DNA of 11,540 nt from an uncultured Acidimicrobiia bacterium (GTDB taxonomy: Bacteria > Actinomycetota > Acidimicrobiia > Spongiisociales > Spongiisociaceae): assembly GCA_937900165.1 (NCBI GenBank), contig CALCCX010000034.1:1-11540 (forward strand), given 5' to 3'. Every line of letters starts with the position of its first letter. Within the stretch, counting starts at the first letter, position 1. A model generated the notes under the pieces. That model was not told the DNA's origin. It saw only the letters and a program-made list of their open reading frames with translations, and made no database searches. Below, piece by piece: positions 6,281-11,540 of the stretch. The position numbers were made by a program, and so were the translations under genes.

Positions 6281-7194
6281 ACCGTAAACAGACCAGCTTC
6301 TTGTTCGATCCCCGGGCCGAACCGGTTCTGACTGTCTCCCAGGGTGAGGTCTTCGTCGTCGAGACCGAGGATGCCCACAGTGGCACGATCACCGGTCCCG
6401 ACGTGGTCTATCGGAATCTCGAAGAAGTTCTGGATCGGGTCGGAGGGGTGAATCCCGTGACCGGGCCGATCTATGTCGAAGGAATTCGCGCCGGCGACTG
6501 TGTCGAGATCGAGATCCGCAGCGTCGACGGTGCACCTGTTTCCGGGTTCGGGTACATGACCACAACCCCGACATTACGTCCGGACTTCCGTGCTGAGACG
6601 GTGATATGTCACCGCAGGGGTGATCAAGTCGAGGTTCCCGCTGGGCGGGGGTCCGTGATGATCCCTTATCGACCGTTCATCGGGACACTGGGCGTTGCGC
6701 CGGCCGGCGAAGCGATCGAATCCTTCCTCCAAGGCACGGACATCATGGGCAACGTGGATTTGCCGGAGGTGACAGCCGGGGCATCGGTCGTGATCCTGGC
6801 CAACGTCGACGGAGCGCTCATCTCCCTAGGTGATGCTCACCTTGCCCAGGGAGATGCTGAGATCCACAGGTCTGCGATAGAGACCCACGCCGACGTAGAG
6901 CTGAGCATCCGAAAGCGGAGTCCTGAGGAGTCTGCGTACAGCGGTTTGCCCCAGATCAACACGGCCACCGAGCTTGGCAGTGTGGCGCCCGGCCCCGGCC
7001 ACCTCGAGGACCTGGTGAGGGCCGCCTATGACGATTTGGCCACCCGGATCTCCGCCGCCCACGGCTTTACCCTTCCCGAGGCCTATCGGCTGCTGGGCGC
7101 CGTCGGTACGGTGCGTATCGGGCAGGTGGTCCCCCCGGTCTACTCGGCCATGGCCAAGATAGAGCGGCGGTTCGTCAAGGAGGAGCAGCAATGA
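6268..7194 (+). CDS. Acetamidase/formamidase-family amide hydrolase
   Basis: A member of the FmdA/AmdA family, cytoplasmic enzymes that split formamide, acetamide or related small amides to the acid and ammonia. Numbered from 6268 (308 residues), it shows the N-terminal LDRKQTSFLFD (4-14) and EPVLTVSQGE (18-27), GPIYVEGIRAGD (66-77), GNVDLPEV (161-168) and the metal/catalytic block GALISLGDAH (182-191), QGDAEI, AIE ending at Glu205. Length fits the family's 300-340 residues. Start choice: ATC 6268 follows a perfect ribosome site and restores a conserved N-terminus. The nearest ordinary start is TTG 6301, which lacks a ribosome site and would cut off LDRKQTSF. The gene overlaps the aldolase by 13 bases and the aminotransferase by 4. 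The actual amide is unknown. Confidence 0.92.
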   Translation: MKRLDRKQTSFLFDPRAEPVLTVSQGEVFVVETEDAHSGTITGPDVVYRNLEEVLDRVGGVNPVTGPIYVEGIRAGDCVEIEIRSVDGAPVSGFGYMTTTPTLRPDFRAETVICHRRGDQVEVPAGRGSVMIPYRPFIGTLGVAPAGEAIESFLQGTDIMGNVDLPEVTAGASVVILANVDGALISLGDAHLAQGDAEIHRSAIETHADVELSIRKRSPEESAYSGLPQINTATELGSVAPGPGHLEDLVRAAYDDLATRISAAHGFTLPEAYRLLGAVGTVRIGQVVPPVYSAMAKIERRFVKEEQQ

Positions 7195-8342
7195 GGACGT
7201 CAGCCGCCATTGAGTCACTTCCCCGGTCTGGAATCCGCGAAATCATGGAGTTGGCCTGGAAGGTGCCTGATGCCATTCATCTCGAGGTCGGCGAACCCAA
7301 CTTCCCCACTCCTCACCACATCTGTGAAGCAGCGGCCGAAGCGGCGGCCGCCGGGTTTACCAAATACACGCCAAACGCCGGGATAGAGCCCCTCCGGGAG
7401 GTTCTGGCCGACAAGGTGAGGCTTCGCAACGGGATCGATGCCACGCCGGAGCACATCATTGTCACTGCGGGAGCCGTGGCCGGCCTGTACAGCGCGCTCG
7501 TTGCATTGGTCGACCCCGGGTCGGAGGTCCTGCTCGGCGATCCCAGCTGGCCCAACTACGGCTTGATGATGCGGCTCGCAGGGGTAACTCCGGTGCACTT
7601 CCCACTGCGCCCGAGCCAGGCCTTGGTGCCCCGCGCCGCTGACATCGAGCCGTTGATCACCGACCGCACCAGGGCGATCATCCTCAACTCGCCGACCAAC
7701 CCTTCAGGGGCGATCACTCCGGCGGAGGTGCTCCATGAGCTCTTGGAGCTCGCTCGCGCATACGACCTATGGGTGCTATCCGACGAGGTCTACGACGAGA
7801 TGTGGTTTGACGCGCCTCCTGCATCGATGGCGCGCTTCGATACGGACGGTCGGGTTCTCACCTTCTTCAGTTTCTCGAAAACCTATGCGATGACCGGATG
7901 GCGGGTCGGCTACCTTGTCGCTCCGGCACCGGTCGTCAATCCGATCCTCAAGACACAGGAGCCGATCACCTCATGTGTCAACGCCCCGGCGCAAAAGGCA
8001 GCGATCGCGGCGATCACCGGTCCCCAGGATTGCGTCGGCGAGATGCGCGGCTCCTATCAAGAGCGGCGCGACCTGGTCATGAGCCTGCTCGATGCGCGAG
8101 GTGTGCCATATGTCCGGCCAAGTGGGGCCTTCTACCTGATGGCGGACATCAGCGCCGCCGGAATGTCGGATGTCGAATTCTGCCGGCGTCTGGTGATTGA
8201 CAAGGCAGTCGCTGTTGTGCCTGGAACCACCTTCGGCCCCAACTCTGGGGCGTTTGCTCGTATTTCATTGGCGACCGCCACCGAGCCGCTACTCGAGGGA
8301 GTGGGACGACTGGCCGGAGCTGTCGCCGAGTGGGGGAGCTGA
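7191..8342 (+). CDS. Class I/II pyridoxal-phosphate aminotransferase
   Basis: A 383-residue fold-type I aminotransferase that moves an amino group between an amino acid and a 2-oxo acid using PLP. Visible are GEPNFPTP (34-41), YTPNAGI (59-65), the PLP ring contact in WPNYG (Tyr123), NSPTNPSG (166-173, Asn170), SDEVY (197-201, Asp198), the Schiff-base lysine in SFSKTYAMTGWRVGY (Lys230) and Arg357 in ARISLA, the usual carboxylate-binding arginine. All key residues are present. The layout resembles aspartate aminotransferases of the thermophile (Ib/gamma) type, though the amino donor is not predictable. ATG 7191 overlaps the amidase stop as ATGA, and AAGGAGG lies at 7177-7183. It is the last gene of the operon and would turn an imported or released amino acid into a 2-oxo acid for the aldolase. 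Confidence 0.95.
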   Translation: MRTSAAIESLPRSGIREIMELAWKVPDAIHLEVGEPNFPTPHHICEAAAEAAAAGFTKYTPNAGIEPLREVLADKVRLRNGIDATPEHIIVTAGAVAGLYSALVALVDPGSEVLLGDPSWPNYGLMMRLAGVTPVHFPLRPSQALVPRAADIEPLITDRTRAIILNSPTNPSGAITPAEVLHELLELARAYDLWVLSDEVYDEMWFDAPPASMARFDTDGRVLTFFSFSKTYAMTGWRVGYLVAPAPVVNPILKTQEPITSCVNAPAQKAAIAAITGPQDCVGEMRGSYQERRDLVMSLLDARGVPYVRPSGAFYLMADISAAGMSDVEFCRRLVIDKAVAVVPGTTFGPNSGAFARISLATATEPLLEGVGRLAGAVAEWGS

Positions 8343-8345
8343 GCC

Positions 8346-8371
8346 TGGTCCGGACCATATCGACCGGACCA
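8346..8371. terminator. Hairpin between convergent operons
   Basis: TGGTCCGG (8346-8353) pairs perfectly with CCGGACCA (8364-8371) around a 10-base loop, three bases after the aminotransferase stop and 53 bases beyond the end of the amidohydrolase gene. No T-run follows on either strand, so it is not a textbook intrinsic terminator. High-GC bacteria often use hairpins without T-runs, and the symmetric position suits a bidirectional terminator or a 3' end stabiliser. The rest of 8372-8424 shows no gene. Confidence 0.5.
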
Positions 8372-8424
8372 CGTCGCGCTGCAAGATCACCTTCTTGTGT
8401 GGAGGTGGATTGTCGGAATAGGAA

Positions 8425-9294
8425 TCAGAACCGGAATAGGGACATCGCTGTCCCGCCCCGGATCGCGTCGCGCTCCCCGCTGGAAAGATTCGGTAGGAAA
8501 TGGTCGACCAGGGCGATCACCTCCTGGTAACCGGGGTTCTGCTTGATCCACGGCCAGTCGGATGCCATCAGCATGCGGTCGGCACCGAACGCATTGTGGA
8601 TTCGATCCACGACTTCCTGTAGATCCGGGTGGGGGTATGGGGTCTGGGTAAAGGCATACTGACCGGACAGATGTACGTACAGGTTTGGGTGCTTGGCGGC
8701 AAGTCTCTCGATGAGCTCGATCGAATCCGGGGGCAGCGGGACGCTGAAGCGGGGCCGCCGGTCCTCGTCGATGGTGAGTTCCATCCACATATCGGGGCAG
8801 AAGCCGAGATGGTTGAGAACCACTTTGAGGTCTGGCAGGAGCGTCATCACCCCGTCGAGCAACGCAACCTGATCCGGCGACCCATAGAACCACACCTTGA
8901 GGTCTCTCGCCTGCGTCTCTTGCATCGCTTTGAAGACTGCCAGCGATTCGGGATCGGATTCGGGCTCGCCGTTGAGACCGTAGAACCGGAAGCCCTGCAT
9001 CCCGATGGCGTCGGATCGACGCTGGATCTGAGCCACCGGGTCGTTCTCTTCGAAGTCGAAGACGCCGATTCCCGCGAACCTGTCGGGGTGGGCCTCGAGG
9101 ATCTCGCCCAGGTATCGGTCGTGCTTCGACAGTGGGACCACGACGGCCCGGTCCACCCCCGCCGCGTCCATTACCTTCAGGAAATCCTCAACAAGCTCCT
9201 CACGGTCGGGAGGTGTCATTCCCTCGAAGACCTCGCGTGGATACGAGTCGGTGACACCTTTGAAGAGATGGAGATGACCATCTACGACGTTCAC
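8425..9294 (-). CDS. Amidohydrolase-2 family metal-dependent hydrolase
   Basis: A 289-residue TIM-barrel protein of the amidohydrolase-2 family (ACMSD / lactonase / decarboxylase-like), which hydrolyses or decarboxylates small ring compounds and lactones using a bound metal. The metal motif DGHLHLF holds His7 and His9. His162 is in NHLGF, and Asp246 is in ASDWPW. GFRFYGLNG (101-109) and the closing RGGTAMSLFRF (279-289) fit the GNAxRLF-like end of the family. The GTG at 9292-9294 has AAGGAG (9300-9305) five bases upstream. It is the last gene of its operon, 14 bases after the small alpha/beta hydrolase. No signal peptide is seen. Lactone hydrolysis or decarboxylation of a pathway intermediate is plausible but not shown. 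Confidence 0.92.
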   Translation of the reverse strand: MNVVDGHLHLFKGVTDSYPREVFEGMTPPDREELVEDFLKVMDAAGVDRAVVVPLSKHDRYLGEILEAHPDRFAGIGVFDFEENDPVAQIQRRSDAIGMQGFRFYGLNGEPESDPESLAVFKAMQETQARDLKVWFYGSPDQVALLDGVMTLLPDLKVVLNHLGFCPDMWMELTIDEDRRPRFSVPLPPDSIELIERLAAKHPNLYVHLSGQYAFTQTPYPHPDLQEVVDRIHNAFGADRMLMASDWPWIKQNPGYQEVIALVDHFLPNLSSGERDAIRGGTAMSLFRF

Positions 9295-9308
9295 GTTGGC
9301 TCCTTCGC

Positions 9309-10004
9309 TCAGTTCTGTTTGCTCTCATCGGGCCGGCGGGACTGGGCCACCGCCCGTATCTGGTCTTCGTGCTCCTTGATCCATGCAAGGTGGTATGCGG
9401 TGAGGTAGCGGCGGAGGAAGATGGCCATCTGCTCTAGTGCGGTGGGTTGATCGATCAGGAGAGCGGGGCCGTGTTTGGCCGTTGCCACTGACACCCAGAG
9501 CTTCTCGCCGAGCATCTTGGGATAGATCGCCTTCAGATACTCATGGGTTGGCTCGTCCAGTGATCCTCCGACGATCACTCTCATTGCCTGCTTCGATGTC
9601 GCCCAGTCGATTCCATCCGGCTCGAGCTGTTGTGGCGAGATGATCACCTGTACCGGGGCGCCGTCCTGGCCATCGAGGGATAGGAGAACCTCCGATGCCG
9701 CGCCGTATGACACCAGGCCAACAGGGCCAAAGGACGGAACGATCTCGTCGAGCATCAGCCGCACATCCTCTCGCACCTTGGTCCGGTCGGGCTCACCGTC
9801 CGATAGGCCGTGGCCGCGCAACTCCAGACTGATGACCCGAAACCCGCTGTGCGCCACCTTCGACGTGACTGGTCCCCATGCGTCGAGGTCGTCACCGAGG
9901 TCGTGGACGAACACCACCGGCGGGCCGTCGACCGACCATTCATAGCCTCGCAGCGTGACGTCATTGCTGAGCCGGATGGCGACAGGAATAGGTCTCGTCA
10001 CCAT
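9309..10004 (-). CDS. Small alpha/beta hydrolase-fold protein
   Basis: A 231-residue protein with the alpha/beta hydrolase pattern: PPVVFVHDLGDDLDAW (28-43) carries the usual HG-like oxyanion turn, LELRGHGLSDG (60-70) is the next conserved turn, and LVSYGAAS (97-104) stands at the nucleophile elbow with Ser99. The elbow is unusual: the first glycine of GxSxG is Leu97. Asp150 (GGSLDEP) and His178 (AKHGPAL) could complete a triad. The protein is short and lacks room for a normal cap domain; the last 30 residues are helical and charged. ATG 10002-10004 overlaps the stop of the ATPase gene by one base (TGATG), so it is coupled to the transporter. It may be an esterase, a thioesterase or an inactive relative. 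Function unknown. Confidence 0.82.
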   Translation of the reverse strand: MVTRPIPVAIRLSNDVTLRGYEWSVDGPPVVFVHDLGDDLDAWGPVTSKVAHSGFRVISLELRGHGLSDGEPDRTKVREDVRLMLDEIVPSFGPVGLVSYGAASEVLLSLDGQDGAPVQVIISPQQLEPDGIDWATSKQAMRVIVGGSLDEPTHEYLKAIYPKMLGEKLWVSVATAKHGPALLIDQPTALEQMAIFLRRYLTAYHLAWIKEHEDQIRAVAQSRRPDESKQN

Positions 10005-11035
10005 CAGGAATGCACGAAGGACTGAGGGTTAAAACAGCGGAAGCTGCGGCCATCGATGGTTTCGAACTCCGGGTGCTCTTCCCAGCAGCGGGACAGCGCA
10101 TGCGGGCACCTTGGCGCAAAATGGCAGCCGGCGGGCATCATCTGGGGGGGCGGCACCAAACCGGGAATCGGGATGAGCTTCTCCTTTTTGGCGCTCGCAT
10201 GAGGAAGTGCTCGCAGCAGACCTTGGGTGTACGGGTGCTTGGGGTCCTCGAAGAGTTCATCCACCGGAGCCTGTTCCACGATCTCGCCCGCGTACATCAC
10301 GGCCATGCGGTCGGCAACGGCGGCGACAACGGCGAGGTCGTGGGTGATCAGGAGCATCGACATGTCGCGCTCGCTCTGCGCCTCGAGCAGCTTGTCGAGG
10401 ATCTGCGCCTGGACCGTCACATCGAGTGCGGTGGTTGGCTCGTCGGCGATCAGGATTTCGGGGTCTAGCACCAGTGCCATCGCGATCATCACACGCTGCC
10501 GCATGCCGCCCGAGAGTTGGTGTGCGTACGAGGAGAGGCGACGCTCGGGAGCAGGGAGGCCTACTTCGCGCAATATGGCGACGGTCATGTCTGTCGCGGT
10601 CGCCTTGCTGACATCACGATGGGAACGGATGACCTCGGTCATCAGGGAGCCGATGGTGAACACTGGGTCGAGAGAGGTGAGCGGATCCTGGAAGATCATC
10701 GAAATGCTGTCTGCCCGGACCTTGCGCATTTCCTGGGCGGGCAAGTCGAGCAGGTTGCGGTCGCGGTAGAGGATTTCACCGGCGCGAACCCGCACCGGCG
10801 GCGTCGGAAGAAGCCGCATGACCGACAGGGCCGTGATGCTCTTGCCGCAGCCGCTTTCTCCGACAAGGCACAGGACCTCGTTCTGCCGCAGCTCGAGATT
10901 CGCCCTGCGGACGATGTCGAAAGTCTCCTTTCCGGTCGAGACCGAGGTGGTCAGGTCGCGAATCGAGAGGATCGGCTGGTGGGCGGAGCTCGGGGTGGAT
11001 GCGGGAACGCCTCCGGCAGCGACGATGTCTGTCAA
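10004..11035 (-). CDS. OppD/DppD-type ABC transporter ATP-binding protein
   Basis: The first ATPase subunit of a peptide/opine/nickel-class importer, 343 residues. Walker A is GESGCGKS (59-66), the Q-loop FQDP (115-118) followed by LTSLDPVFTIG, which is typical of D subunits. Signature SGGMRQR lies at 175-181, Walker B LIADEPTTALD at 195-205, and the switch His is His232. HPYTQGLLRALP (267-278) and the tail cysteines Cys304, Cys310, Cys317 and Cys334 match the oligopeptide-ATPase C-terminal domain; related mycobacterial D subunits carry an iron-sulphur cluster there. The start appears to be TTG at 11033-11035, five bases after the permease stop. A CTG at 11042-11044 overlapping that stop is an alternative, and neither has a strong ribosome site. 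The first 20 residues are low-complexity. Its partner is probably the F-type subunit on the other strand. Confidence 0.94.
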   Translation of the reverse strand: MTDIVAAGGVPASTPSSAHQPILSIRDLTTSVSTGKETFDIVRRANLELRQNEVLCLVGESGCGKSITALSVMRLLPTPPVRVRAGEILYRDRNLLDLPAQEMRKVRADSISMIFQDPLTSLDPVFTIGSLMTEVIRSHRDVSKATATDMTVAILREVGLPAPERRLSSYAHQLSGGMRQRVMIAMALVLDPEILIADEPTTALDVTVQAQILDKLLEAQSERDMSMLLITHDLAVVAAVADRMAVMYAGEIVEQAPVDELFEDPKHPYTQGLLRALPHASAKKEKLIPIPGLVPPPQMMPAGCHFAPRCPHALSRCWEEHPEFETIDGRSFRCFNPQSFVHS

Positions 11036-11040
11036 GGCTG

Positions 11041-11508
11041 TCAGGTCTTTCTCAGTCGGGGATTCACGATCGTGTAGCCGACGTCGGCGAGCCAGTTGCT
11101 CAATACAACGACGGTGATCAGCACGAGCGAGAAGAACTGGGCGACGGGGTAGTCACGGCGGAGCACGGCATTGACGAGGACCTGGCCAAGACCTGGCCAC
11201 CCGAAGATTGTCTCTACGACAAGCGCATATCCGATGATCTGACCGATACGGAGCCCGGCCAGCGACACGATGGGGACCAGCGCGTTGCGGAAAACGTGTT
11301 TGCCGACGATGCGTGTCTCAGACAGTCCGCCGGCTCGTAGCGTGCGTACGAAGTCCTGGTCGAGGTTCTCGAGCATGGCCGATCGGGTCATGCGCACGGT
11401 GAGCGCGATCCCTTCCATGGCGAGCACGATCGCCGGGAGGACGAGCTGGTGGGGGGTGCAGCATCCGGCTGAAGGAAACCAACCCAGGACTGAGGCAAAC
11501 AGCCAGAC
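11041..11508 (-). CDS. OppB/DppB-type ABC transporter permease, C-terminal part (cut by the sequence end)
   Basis: The last 155 residues of a type I importer permease that forms half of the membrane channel. Three hydrophobic segments are visible at about residues 22-38, 77-99 and 124-147. The cytoplasmic coupling (EAA) loop that docks on the ATPase reads RAGGLSETRIVGKHVFRNAL (58-77), and the closing YTIVNPRLRKT is typical of B subunits. LGWFPSAG (8-15) matches the family just before a transmembrane helix. A full protein has about 310-330 residues, so roughly half is missing. Codons upstream of 11508 are adapter, not gene. The stop TGA (11043 to 11041) lies five bases before the D-type ATPase. 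A C-type permease gene would normally stand between B and D and is absent here. Confidence 0.93.
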   Translation of the reverse strand, partial: VWLFASVLGWFPSAGCCTPHQLVLPAIVLAMEGIALTVRMTRSAMLENLDQDFVRTLRAGGLSETRIVGKHVFRNALVPIVSLAGLRIGQIIGYALVVETIFGWPGLGQVLVNAVLRRDYPVAQFFSLVLITVVVLSNWLADVGYTIVNPRLRKT

Positions 11509-11540
11509 AGATCGGAAGAGCACACGTCTGAACTCCAGTC
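11509..11540 (+). other. Illumina TruSeq adapter read-through (not genomic)
   Basis: The last 32 bases begin with AGATCGGAAGAGC and continue as the standard TruSeq index-read adapter through to the window end. A gene caller would extend the permease into it, giving a false start LFRS read from the complementary adapter bases. The sequence to the right of 11508 should be trimmed. Confidence 0.98.

Noticed and set aside
6301..6303. TTG as the start of the acetamidase-family gene
   Set aside because: No ribosome site stands before it, and conserved N-terminal residues lie upstream in the same frame. It is kept only as the fallback ordinary start.
10517..11077. A 186-codon plus-strand open frame opposite the D-type ATPase
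   Set aside because: It mirrors conserved ATPase codons, has no motif of its own and no ribosome site.

Overview
The window is two unrelated pieces of DNA joined at about position 1226, with sequencing adapter at the right end. Bases 1 to about 1226 have lower GC and carry, on the minus strand, the end of kdsB (CMP-KDO synthetase) followed 28 bases later by the start of pyrG (CTP synthase). KDO synthesis points to a Gram-negative bacterium with lipopolysaccharide. The PyrG is divergent and has an N-terminal extension; a Planctomycetota-like source is possible but not shown. From about 1226 to 11508 the DNA is high-GC with GTG and TTG starts, tightly packed genes and actinobacterial-type protein families; an Actinomycetota (Acidimicrobiia-like) or Chloroflexota source fits, but I cannot decide between them. 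Two genes on opposite strands, kdsB and a zinc-type alcohol dehydrogenase, both lose their N-terminal halves at the same base, so the join is most simply an assembly or amplification chimera. Bases 11509 to 11540 match the Illumina TruSeq read-through adapter and are not genomic.

Layout of the high-GC part. A cut-off alcohol dehydrogenase (1225-1521, +) and an alpha/beta hydrolase (1602-2426, +) face a minus-strand operon of two tandem FMN/F420-type split-barrel oxidoreductase paralogues (3756-4298 and 3189-3728) and an SDR dehydrogenase (2423-3220). The two groups share the bases CTAG as overlapping stop codons. A 130-base divergent intergenic region with a symmetric TATTATAATA element (4347-4356) separates that operon from a plus-strand operon: an OppF/DppF-type ATPase (4429-5490), an HpcH/HpaI-type aldolase (5492-6280), an acetamidase/formamidase-family hydrolase (6268-7194) and a class I/II aminotransferase (7191-8342). 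That operon converges, across an 8-bp-stem hairpin (8346-8371), on a second minus-strand operon: an OppB/DppB-type permease (partial, 11041-11508), an OppD/DppD-type ATPase (10004-11035), a small alpha/beta hydrolase (9309-10004) and an amidohydrolase-2 family enzyme (8425-9294).

Taken together, the two halves of a peptide/nickel-class ABC importer (B and D on one side, F on the other) enclose four or more catabolic enzymes: amidase, hydrolases, aminotransferase and aldolase, with oxidoreductases beyond. The natural reading is a scavenging locus: import of a small amide- or amino-acid-containing compound, hydrolysis, transamination to a 2-oxo acid, retro-aldol cleavage to pyruvate or a similar acid plus an aldehyde, then oxidation or reduction of the aldehyde. 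The substrate cannot be read from sequence. The second permease (C) and the substrate-binding protein (A) are not in the window. No RNA gene, insertion sequence, CRISPR array or phage gene was seen.
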